NCBI RefSeq assembly: GCF_000745835.1
Contig: NZ_JQKB01000018.1
Coordinates: 34,016-98,015, forward strand
Direction of reading: 5' to 3'
Length of the DNA stretch: 64,000 nt
Source of the DNA: Belnapia moabensis DSM 16746
GTDB taxonomy: Bacteria > Pseudomonadota > Alphaproteobacteria > Acetobacterales > Acetobacteraceae
This document shows, piece by piece, positions 7,987 through 14,707 of this stretch; the stretch's first letter is position 1; every line of letters begins with the position of its first letter. Position numbers and translations under genes: made by a program. The notes under the pieces are model-generated. The model did not search any database. It had not been told where the DNA came from and saw nothing but the letters and a program-made list of their open reading frames with translations.

Positions 7987-8121
7987 TCGCGCTTCGCTCC
8001 GCTCCCGCGAATGATCAGCAGGCCGTACTCGCCGCTCGCCGGACCGACCCGCTGGCCGCCTTGTGCGAGAAGCTCGCGCCACCGCCTATAGCGGCTGGCA
8101 GTCAGGCCGCAGCAAACCCGG

Positions 8122-8529
8122 CTAGTCGCCCCGTACCGCCTGAACGAGCCGCGGTCCCAGCTCGCACGGCGCCTGTTCGGCCCAGCTGAGCAGGGCATCC
8201 AGCGCCGGGCAGAGCGATTGGCCCCATTCGGTGAGGCGATACTCCACCTTGGGCGGCACTTGGTGGTGGACGATGCGCGCCACCACGCCATCGGCTTCGA
8301 GTTGGCGCAGCTGCTGTATCAGCATCTTCTGCGACACGCCTGGAATGGCGCGCTCGAGATCGGAGAAACGTCGGACCTGTCCGCCGAAGAGCTGAAACAG
8401 GATCACGAGCTTCCATCGTCCTTCGAGCACCCGGATGACGTTCTGCACGCCCTGCGCTGCCGATTCCGGCGTGTAGGCCACACGCTTACCTCGAGGTAAG
8501 TCCCTTACATTTTCGTCCGTACTTGTCAT
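8122..8529 (-). CDS. HxlR-family winged-helix regulator
   Basis: The 135-aa protein matches the HxlR domain throughout: VIRVLEGRWKLVILFQLFGG at 31-50, then RFSDLERAIPGVSQKMLIQQ (the DNA-binding helices), LEADGVVARIVHHQVPPKV and VEYRLTEWGQSL (the wing). It is divergent from the NTF2-like/SDR pair, which it probably controls. A GTG at codon 17 has an ideal GAGG ribosome site 7 nt upstream, giving a 119-aa form; in that case the 16-bp palindrome at 8485-8500 would be untranslated leader. The longer form is listed because the ATG at 8529 also yields an in-frame start. Confidence 0.88.
   Translation of the reverse strand: MTSTDENVRDLPRGKRVAYTPESAAQGVQNVIRVLEGRWKLVILFQLFGGQVRRFSDLERAIPGVSQKMLIQQLRQLEADGVVARIVHHQVPPKVEYRLTEWGQSLCPALDALLSWAEQAPCELGPRLVQAVRGD
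8485..8500. promoter_or_regulatory. 16-bp perfect palindrome at the HxlR 5' end
   Basis: CTTACCTCGAGGTAAG is a perfect 16-bp palindrome. It falls in codons 10-15 of the long HxlR frame or just upstream of the alternative GTG start at 8481. HxlR proteins bind DNA as dimers at short palindromes near their own promoters, so this is a candidate autoregulatory site. Binding is inferred. Confidence 0.5.
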
Positions 8530-8550
8530 CCATTCAGCCTAGAAACAGGT

Positions 8551-8577
8551 TCTCCGCAGTGCAAGCAACCGCGGAGA
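8551..8577. promoter_or_regulatory. Inverted repeat in the HxlR / NTF2 divergent promoter
   Basis: TCTCCGC (8551-8557) and GCGGAGA (8571-8577) form a perfect 7-bp inverted repeat with a 13-nt spacer, inside the 54-base gap between the divergent genes. The right arm contains the GGAGA ribosome site of the NTF2-like gene, so the repeat could act as an operator or could mask that site in mRNA. Confidence 0.45.
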
Positions 8578-8583
8578 CATGCG

Positions 8584-8910
8584 ATGGCCGATGACCTGCC
8601 GACACCCATTGCGGCCTATGCCGCAGCCAATGCCCGCCTCGACGCGGATGGCATGCTGGCGCCTTTCGCGCCGGACGCGGTGGTGCGCGACGATGGCGGG
8701 CACCACATGGGCCATGACGAGATCAGGGCCTGGATCACCTCGGCGACGATTGCCGCCAAGGCCGTCTTCACGCCGGAAACCTGGCACGACGAGGATGGCC
8801 GCGTCATCGTGGAGGGGCCGACCGAGGGCGATTTCCCTGGCAGCCCGATCCGCTTCACCTTCCGGTTCACGCTCCGCGACGGCGCGATCGCCGCGCTGGA
8901 TGTCTCCTGA
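8584..8910 (+). CDS. NTF2-like / SnoaL-like small protein
   Basis: The 108-aa protein has the NTF2-fold pattern: helices [18 protein letters not shown], then [17 protein letters not shown] (here [20 protein letters not shown]) and the sheet [18 protein letters not shown]. Such proteins are cytoplasmic; many are isomerases, dehydratases or binding proteins for small ketones or steroids. It starts after GGAGA at 6-nt spacing and overlaps the SDR gene by one base (TGATG), so the two are co-translated. The partnership suggests the same small-molecule pathway, regulated by the divergent HxlR gene. No catalytic residues can be assigned with confidence. Confidence 0.8.
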   Translation: MADDLPTPIAAYAAANARLDADGMLAPFAPDAVVRDDGGHHMGHDEIRAWITSATIAAKAVFTPETWHDEDGRVIVEGPTEGDFPGSPIRFTFRFTLRDGAIAALDVS

Positions 8911-9698
8911 TGCAGCCGCACGCCAACCCCGCAGAGTTCGCGGGACGCCGCGTCCTTGTCACGGCGGGGAGCAAGGGCGCCGGACGGGCAACCGTGCGTC
9001 GCTTCCTCGACGCCGGGGCCAAGGTCATGACCGCGGCGCGGCAGCGGCCCGAGGATCTCGCGGGCGCCGAGTTCCTGGCGACCGACCTCACCAGCCCGGA
9101 CGGCACCCGCGCCCTGGCCGAGGCGGCGATGGAGAGCCTCGGCGGCGTGGACATCCTGGTGCACGTCCTCGGCGGGTCGGCCGCGCCGGGCGGGGGCTTC
9201 GCTGCCCTGACGGAAGATCACTGGCGCGCCGAGCTCGACCTGAACCTCATGCCGGCCGTGCGGCTCGACCGGCTGCTCCTGCCGCAGATGATCGCACGCG
9301 TGTCCGGGGTGGTGATCCATGTGGCGTCGATCCAGCGCCGGTTGCCGCTGCATGACTCCACCACCGCCTATGCCGCGGCGAAGGCGGCGCTTACGACCTA
9401 CAGCAAGGCCCTCTCCAAGGAGGTCGGGCCGAAGGGCGTGCGGGTGAACGTCGTATCGCCCGGCTGGATCTACACCGAAGCATCGGAGGCTTTGGTGCAG
9501 CGGCTCGCGGCCAGCAGCGGGGGCACGCCGGAGGCCGCGCGGCAGGGCATCCTGGAGGCCCTCGGCGGCATCCCCCTCGGCCGCCCGGCCAAGCCGGAGG
9601 AGGTGGCGGATCTCATTGCCTTCCTCGCCTCCGACCGGGCTTCGGCGATCCATGGCGCGGACTACGTCATCGACGGCGGAACCATCCCGACAGTGTAG
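8910..9698 (+). CDS. SDR-family oxidoreductase
   Basis: The 262-aa classical short-chain dehydrogenase has the cofactor motif [10 protein letters not shown] at about 16-25 and the catalytic pair Tyr154 and Lys158 in [10 protein letters not shown], followed by [16 protein letters not shown]. The usual NNAG motif is replaced by HVLGGSAAP at about 85-93, a variant seen in some SDRs. The C-terminal segment [14 protein letters not shown] is standard. It probably reduces a ketone or oxidises an alcohol with NAD(P). It is coupled to the NTF2-like gene. Substrate unknown. Confidence 0.92.
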   Translation: MQPHANPAEFAGRRVLVTAGSKGAGRATVRRFLDAGAKVMTAARQRPEDLAGAEFLATDLTSPDGTRALAEAAMESLGGVDILVHVLGGSAAPGGGFAALTEDHWRAELDLNLMPAVRLDRLLLPQMIARVSGVVIHVASIQRRLPLHDSTTAYAAAKAALTTYSKALSKEVGPKGVRVNVVSPGWIYTEASEALVQRLAASSGGTPEAARQGILEALGGIPLGRPAKPEEVADLIAFLASDRASAIHGADYVIDGGTIPTV

Positions 9699-9839
9699 CC
9701 GCGCCGGGTCCCACCTCGCGGCGACGCGCCATGTCCAGTTCAGCAATGGGCAGCACGCGGCTCCCGGAGGTGGCACCGGCAGGTTTTGCCTCAAGGAAGC
9801 GCTGGCCCGTTCGCCGCCACTCCTGCCCAGCTTTCCAAT

Positions 9840-9959
9840 ACTTGGCTACAGTTGAAATATTAAAGCCGATTCCAGTCGATGGAACAGCTGTTCATTGGAA
9901 TATTGTGTGGGAGCCACAGAAAAATACTGAAAAATTCCTGACAATTCGTGGATATACAC
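9840..9959 (+). promoter_or_regulatory. AT-rich leader with nested palindromes
   Basis: The 120 bases before the hydrolase at 9960 are far lower in GC than the genes around them. They contain TTCCA-N5-TGGAA (9870-9884) overlapping the perfect 12-bp palindrome GAACAGCTGTTC (9882-9893), and a further TGGAAT at 9896-9901. The arrangement looks like an operator cluster. GAAC-N4-GTTC also resembles Gram-positive LexA sites, but that resemblance alone is weak evidence in a proteobacterium. No clear promoter hexamers were assigned. Confidence 0.5.
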
Positions 9960-10829
9960 ATGAACACATCGCCTGGACCCGGAGCGCCGAGCTTTTCCGA
10001 TACGTCGCACGGGAGGTTGGCTTTCGTGGATAGCGGCGGCGCTGGAACGCCGGTCCTACTCATCCACGGCAACTCCTCATGCCGGCAGGTCTTCGCGCGC
10101 CAGTTTCGCAGCGATCTCGCCGCGAGCGTCCGGCTGATCGCCTTCGACCTGCCGGGCCATGGCGAATCCGAGGACGCGCCGGATCCCACCCGCACCTACT
10201 CCCTGCCGGGCCTTGCCGACTGCACGGCCGAGCTGCTGGGGCGCCTTGGGGTGAAGGAGGCTGTCGTGATGGGATGGTCGCTGGGCGGCCATGTTGCGAT
10301 CGAGATGCTGTCCCGCTTCAAGGGCATGAAAGGCCTTATCCTCACCGGCACGCCGCCGATCCGGCGCGGCGGCTATGCGGAAGGCTTCGTCTCCTCGCCG
10401 GCCGACGGGCTGGCCGGCCGTCGCCACCTCGCCGAGGCGGAAATGGACCGCTTCGCCCAGGCGATGTTCGGCACGCCCGTCGAGCCCTTCCTCCGCGACG
10501 CCATCGGCCGCTCGGACGGCCGCTGCCGGCAGGGTCTCTTCGAGGCGTCGCGGGCTGGCCTCGGCGTCGATCAGCGCCTCGCGGTCGAAGCCAGCGCCCT
10601 GCCGATCGCCGTCGTCAACGGCGCGGCCGACCCGCTGATCAGGCTCGACTACCTGGACAGCCTCGCCTACCGCAATCTGTGGCGGGGGCGCTGCCATCGC
10701 CTGGACGGGGCAGGCCATGCCGCGTTCTGGCATGCGGCCGGCGCGTTCAACGCCCTGATGGACGGCTTTCTCCACGATGTGGAAGGCAAGGCGGCAGCAC
10801 CTGGACGCGCTGCGTTGGGTCCATCCTGA
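9960..10829 (+). CDS. Alpha/beta-hydrolase fold protein
   Basis: The 289-aa product is a cytoplasmic alpha/beta hydrolase: PVLLIHGNSSCRQVF (oxyanion HGN), DLPGHGESED, the nucleophile elbow GWSLGG with Ser107, the acid in NGAADPLIRLDY and the His in LDGAGHAAFW. This is a full catalytic triad. There is no signal peptide. The ATG at 9960 is preferred to the GTG four codons upstream, though neither has a strong ribosome site. Just downstream lies a transposase scrap, so the native 3' neighbour may be lost. Likely an esterase or C-C hydrolase; substrate unknown. Confidence 0.87.
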   Translation: MNTSPGPGAPSFSDTSHGRLAFVDSGGAGTPVLLIHGNSSCRQVFARQFRSDLAASVRLIAFDLPGHGESEDAPDPTRTYSLPGLADCTAELLGRLGVKEAVVMGWSLGGHVAIEMLSRFKGMKGLILTGTPPIRRGGYAEGFVSSPADGLAGRRHLAEAEMDRFAQAMFGTPVEPFLRDAIGRSDGRCRQGLFEASRAGLGVDQRLAVEASALPIAVVNGAADPLIRLDYLDSLAYRNLWRGRCHRLDGAGHAAFWHAAGAFNALMDGFLHDVEGKAAAPGRAALGPS

Positions 10830-10861
10830 CGGTAGGCGACGCGATCGGCCTCCACGCCGGG

Positions 10862-10939
10862 CTTGCCGAGCCGCCGGACCACCTCCTGCCGCAGCGGCAT
10901 GGCTGCGACCACGCGGGCCGAGCGCTGCTTCTTGGCCGG
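10862..10939 (-). mobile_element. Transposase scrap (DDE, IS5/IS4-like)
   Basis: On the minus strand this stretch encodes PAKKQRSARVVAAMPLRQE followed by VVRRLGK. It is nearly identical base for base to 26993-27066 on the plus strand, with about four differences over 74 bases. Both are pieces of the same transposase near the end of its DDE domain. The open frame continues to about 10815 with EADRVAYRQ, typical of transposase C-termini. The element has no visible inverted repeats. It abuts the truncated gene starting at 10944, so its insertion or excision probably removed that gene's 5' part. Confidence 0.7.
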
Positions 10940-10943
10940 GCAA

Positions 10944-11478
10944 GAGAACGCCAATCTCGGCCGGCTGGAAGTGCTGACGACCGAGGGCGATACAGACGGC
11001 GACGGCGACTCGACGCACTCCATACACTGGGCGGAGGTTCAGCATCTGGGAGGTCCAGAAGAACGGCCTCAAGCTGACCTTCGATTCGGGTGACCTGATC
11101 GAGCGAACCTTGCTGCAGAGGGCCCCATCGCTGCTCGACGATACGCGGCCCGACAACAAGGGCCTGGAGCCTGAGCACGTGTCGGTCGCCACGCTGGACG
11201 GCGAGGTGTACGCCTTCGTCGGCCTGGAGCGCTCGAATTCGATCATGGCCTTTCACGTCCATGGCCCGCGCAAGGCGAGCTTTGCTGAGGTGATTGCAAC
11301 GCCGGACGACGTCGGGCCTGAGATCTTCACCGTGGTGGACGAACCCGACCGGGGAAAGGCGGCGCTCTACGTTGCCATTGAGGTTTCCGGCACGTCGCGA
11401 GCCTATGCCCTGGGCTTCGGCGACGACGACAACCTGTTTTGCGCAGACTTGCGGACCTCGGACCTCGACCTGTTCTGA
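10944..11478 (+). pseudogene. Decayed choice-of-anchor-I / phytase-like secreted protein
   Basis: Three successive frames carry consecutive pieces of one family. ENANLGRLEVLTTEGDTDGD is read from 10944, DALHTLGG in a second frame near 11010, and RRFSIWEVQKNGLKLTFDSG continuing to DNKGLEPEHVSVATLDGEV in a third, ending at the TGA 11476-11478 after DLDLF. The order matches the choice-of-anchor-I / esterase-like phytase domain (EGD, DGDG, GGRSFSIW, SGD, DNKGPEPE). At least two frameshifts and loss of the N-terminus next to the transposase scrap make it a pseudogene. Together with the 5'-nucleotidase downstream it suggests an old secreted phosphate-scavenging locus. Confidence 0.72.
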
Positions 11479-11784
11479 CGGGACTGCAACGCGGAAGCCG
11501 GCGGCCAGCCAACCCAAGGCCGTCGAATCTGGGCTGGCGCCGACGAGCCGGGGAGCCATTCTCGGAACAAAGCCTCGCGCACTGCTAGGCCCACTACGAT
11601 GTTGCTCGAACCGCTCGATGCACCTCGCTCGGTACCGCGCGAGTTGCCCATGACGGCATTCATCCCGAACGATTTTTCATTAGCGGGTTTAACGTCACGG
11701 AAGTGTGCCGGACCGGCGTTGCCGCTCCGCTTATTCGGTCCCATGCGCTATCCGGCGCCATAAAACTTCCGGTATCGGGACGAC
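11479..11784. other. Intergenic region before the 5'-nucleotidase
   Basis: These 306 bases hold no supported gene. GC falls around 11660-11700 (AACGATTTTTCATTAG, then GTTTAACGTCAC), which probably marks the promoter of the nucleotidase. A Pho-box was looked for but the match to paired CTGTCAT elements is poor. Confidence 0.4.
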
Positions 11785-13986
11785 ATGCCAATGGCCGCGG
11801 ACTTTTCGCTGCAGATCCTGCACGCATCGGATTTCGAGGCGGGGCTTGCCGCCCCTGATCGGGCTCCTCAGTTCGCGGCAATCGTCGACAAGCTTGAGGA
11901 TGCGGCGCCAAACAGCATCACGCTGTCGTCCGGCGACAACTTCATCCCCTCGCCCTTCCTCAACGCAGAGGGCGATGCCAGCCTGGCTGAACCGCTGCGC
12001 GAAGCCTATGCCGCCTTGCTGGACGTCCCCGTTGAGCAGCTCTCCGCCCTCACCCAAGATCTCGGCCGCGTCGACATGGCAGTGCTGAGCGCTATCGGCG
12101 TGCAGGCCAGCGTCTTCGGCAACCATGAGTTCGATCTTGGTACGACGGTGCTGGCGAATGCGATCGACTTTGCCGTGGGCGAGGACGGCACCACCGCGCT
12201 AGGCCCTCTCTTCCCCTACCTGTCTGCCAATCTCGACTTCTCCGGCGATGCTGCGCTCAGCCGCATATATACGGCCGAACTGCGCGATGCAGCGAGCTAC
12301 GCGGCCACCGCTGCGGACATCGCGGCACCCGAGGTGGCGGCGGACGCGCCGCGCGTCGCCCCCTGGACGACGATCGAGGAGAATGGCGAGACGATCGGAG
12401 TCCTGGGCGTCACGACCCAGATTCTCGCCTCCATCTCCTCCGTGGGTGGCGTCGAGGTGCTGGATCCGAATGGCGACGGCGCCCTGGACAACACGGACGA
12501 GCTGGCAGCGATACTCCAGCCCTATGTTGACCAGATGACGGCGCAGGGGATCGACAAGGTGGTGCTGCTCAGCCACCTGCAGCAGTATCAATTCGAGCTC
12601 GACCTCGCCACCAAGCTCTCGGATGTGGATGTCATCGTTGCTGGCGGCAGCCACGCGCTTTTTGCCGATGACGGCACGCCGCTCCGCTCCGGCGATGCGC
12701 CGGCCGAAGGTTATCCGGTGATCCAGACCGGCGCCGACGGCAACCCCGTTGCCGTGGTCAACACCTCGAGCGAATACAGCTATGTTGGCCGCCTGGTCGT
12801 GGGCTTCGACGAGAGCGGGGTTATTCTCCCGGTCGAGACGGACACCGCCGAGAGCCGCCCTTACGCGACGACCGACGAGACCGTTGCCGAGCTTTGGGGC
12901 AATGAGGACCCCTATGCCGAAGGCAGCCGTGGCGCCATCGTGCGCGGCCTCACGGATGCGGTCGAACAGGTCATCGACACCAAGGATGGAGAGGTTTTCG
13001 GTTTCACTGATGTCTATCTGGAGGGCCGGCGCACGGCCGTGCGCGCGCAGGAGACCAATCTCGGCGACCTGACAGGCGACGCCAATCTCGCCGCGGCGCG
13101 CGAAGTCGACCCGACCACAGTTATCAGCATCAAGAATGGCGGCGGCATCCGGGCCGAGATCGGAACCTACGCAACGGGCGCCACGCCCGAGCCGCTGCCG
13201 CCTCAGGCCAATCCCGATGCGGGCAAGCCGGAAGGTGGCATCAGCCAACTCGACATCGAGAATGCGTTGCGCTTCAACAACGGGCTCTCGTTGGTGACGG
13301 TCACTGCGGAGGGGCTGAAGGCGGTGCTCGAGAGCGCCGTCGCCGGTGTTGCGCCCGGCACCACCCCGGGGGCCTTCCCGCAGGTCTCCGGCATCGAATT
13401 TTCCTTCGACCCGGTTTTGCCTGCGGGAGAGCGCGTGCAGAGCCTCGCCCTGGTGGATGAGGCGGGGGTGCCGACCGAGGTGCTGGTACGCGACGGCGAC
13501 ATCGCGGTCGATCCCGCACGTGAGTTCCGGGTCGTGACACTCAACTTCCTGGCCGAGGGTGGCGACGGCTATGCCTTCGGCGAATTCGCCAAGGATCGGG
13601 TGGACCTTTATCAAGGCGATGACAATTCCTTTGCTGCCGAGGGACGGGAGCAGCAGGCGTTGGCTGACTTCCTTGCCGCCGAACACGGCACGCCGGAGAC
13701 GGCCTTCGACGTGGCGGAGGTGCCGGCCGAGCAGGACGAGCGCGTGCAGAACCTCTCCGTCCGTGACGATACCGTCCTCGAAGGCGCAGCCGGTGGCGGC
13801 GGCGAAGCGCCAGTCGATTGGAACGCGCTTGCTGCACAGGCTCTCGCAAACTTCGAGGCGACCGGCTTCTGGTACCTCGATGGCGTGGGCCTCGGCGCGA
13901 TCGATCCTTCAGAACCGCAGGACTGGAATGCCCTCGCGGCCCAGGTGACCGCGAACTATGAGGCAACGGGCTTCTGGTACCTCTAA
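11785..13986 (+). CDS. Bifunctional metallophosphatase / 5'-nucleotidase with C-terminal repeats
   Basis: The 733-aa protein has the calcineurin-like phosphoesterase motifs in order: LHASDFEAG (the first metal site, usually HTND), SSGDNFI, GNHEFDLG with Asn113-His114, LLSHLQQ and AGGSHALF. A 5'-nucleotidase C-terminal domain follows (IKNGGGIRAEIG at about 450, ALRFNNGLSLV, FLAEGGDGY). Such enzymes hydrolyse nucleotides outside the cytoplasm, yet this one has no N-terminal signal. Instead it ends in two 21-residue copies of DWNALAAQ..AN.EATGFWYL (residues 678-698 and 713-733, 18 of 21 identical), the last being the extreme C-terminus. A C-terminal, type I-style secretion or anchoring role is inferred; RTX and phytase-like remnants flank it. 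Confidence 0.88.
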   Translation: MPMAADFSLQILHASDFEAGLAAPDRAPQFAAIVDKLEDAAPNSITLSSGDNFIPSPFLNAEGDASLAEPLREAYAALLDVPVEQLSALTQDLGRVDMAVLSAIGVQASVFGNHEFDLGTTVLANAIDFAVGEDGTTALGPLFPYLSANLDFSGDAALSRIYTAELRDAASYAATAADIAAPEVAADAPRVAPWTTIEENGETIGVLGVTTQILASISSVGGVEVLDPNGDGALDNTDELAAILQPYVDQMTAQGIDKVVLLSHLQQYQFELDLATKLSDVDVIVAGGSHALFADDGTPLRSGDAPAEGYPVIQTGADGNPVAVVNTSSEYSYVGRLVVGFDESGVILPVETDTAESRPYATTDETVAELWGNEDPYAEGSRGAIVRGLTDAVEQVIDTKDGEVFGFTDVYLEGRRTAVRAQETNLGDLTGDANLAAAREVDPTTVISIKNGGGIRAEIGTYATGATPEPLPPQANPDAGKPEGGISQLDIENALRFNNGLSLVTVTAEGLKAVLESAVAGVAPGTTPGAFPQVSGIEFSFDPVLPAGERVQSLALVDEAGVPTEVLVRDGDIAVDPAREFRVVTLNFLAEGGDGYAFGEFAKDRVDLYQGDDNSFAAEGREQQALADFLAAEHGTPETAFDVAEVPAEQDERVQNLSVRDDTVLEGAAGGGGEAPVDWNALAAQALANFEATGFWYLDGVGLGAIDPSEPQDWNALAAQVTANYEATGFWYL

Positions 13987-14114
13987 GCCGGAAACCGCCG
14001 GCCGCCCGACCAGCATCCTCAGCGCCAAAGCCCAGGCTGGCGTGCGGGTCTCATGACACGGTGGGCTTGGGCTTCCTCACCCGCCATGCATCGGCCTCCT
14101 CGACCGCCGCCGCC

Positions 14115-14667
14115 TCAGGCGAGTAGGTAATCGCTGGCAGCCTCGCTCAGGGCTGCCCCGTTCTCCGAGACCAGGAAGAAACGCCTGACGGTCCCAGCAT
14201 TATTGACGATGCTGTAAAGGTACCGGCTGCCATCGAAGCCTTCGAGGCGGGGATATCTGTGCCGGTGGATGCGTAAGGCCGACAGGCCCCCTCGAAGTTC
14301 AAGAGGGTGTCGATCGTGCCGTCGGCGACGTCGGCCGCGAAAATCGTGAAGGTGTCGTTGCCGGCGCCGCCGGCGATATTGTCCTGCCCCGCTTCCCCGC
14401 GCAGGACGTCGCGCCCCTCGCCGCCGTTGATCGAGTCGTTACCGTTCATTCCGCTGATGTCGTCATTGCCGGCGCGCCCAACCAGGCGGTTCGCAGCAGC
14501 ATCGCCACGGATCGTGTCACTGCCTGGGCCGCCGACCACGGTCTCGATGCTGACCAACCGGTCCTGGCCTCCTTGCCCGTCCTGACTGTCCCGCGCCACG
14601 GCGAGATCGATCACCACCTGCAGGGTGCTGGGGCCGGAACCACTATGATTGCGACGACGTGGACGTT
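14115..14667 (-). pseudogene. Frameshifted RTX calcium-binding protein fragment
   Basis: The minus strand encodes seven consecutive RTX nonapeptides (for example GGEGRDVLR, GGAGNDTFT) after VVIDLAVARDSQDG. The frame breaks down near 14240-14290 after DTLLNFEGA. The natural C-terminus continues in another frame from FDGSRYLYSIVNNAG to FFLVSENGAALSEAASDYLL and stops at the TGA 14115-14117. That tail resembles type I-secreted RTX protein ends. No start codon with ribosome site is found before a stop near 14668, so the N-terminal part is also missing. It converges on the nucleotidase gene and is probably a leftover of a larger RTX protein. Confidence 0.72.
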
Positions 14668-14674
14668 CTGTTAG

Positions 14675-14691
14675 ATGCGACTAAATCGCAT
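14675..14691. promoter_or_regulatory. Palindrome in the leader of the TonB-receptor gene
   Basis: ATGCGA-CTAAA-TCGCAT is a perfect 6-bp-arm palindrome located 17-33 nt before the preferred GTG start of the receptor. If the longer frame were used, it would overlap its start codon. The TGCGA-N5-TCGCA core is similar in shape to Fur-type boxes, and siderophore receptors are usually iron-repressed, so a metal-regulator site is a reasonable inference. Confidence 0.45.
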
Positions 14692-14707
14692 TCTCAGGAA
14701 ACTGCCT

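Noticed and set aside
9882..9893. LexA/SOS box
   Set aside because: GAAC-N4-GTTC fits Gram-positive LexA sites; alphaproteobacterial LexA usually binds GTTC-N7-GTTC, and the downstream gene is not a repair gene.
9731..10033. 100-codon open frame overlapping the hydrolase start
   Set aside because: It covers the low-GC promoter region and conflicts with the hydrolase, which has a full catalytic triad.
12199..13686. 495-codon minus-strand frame inside the 5'-nucleotidase
   Set aside because: The plus-strand gene has complete metallophosphatase motifs; the antisense frame has none.
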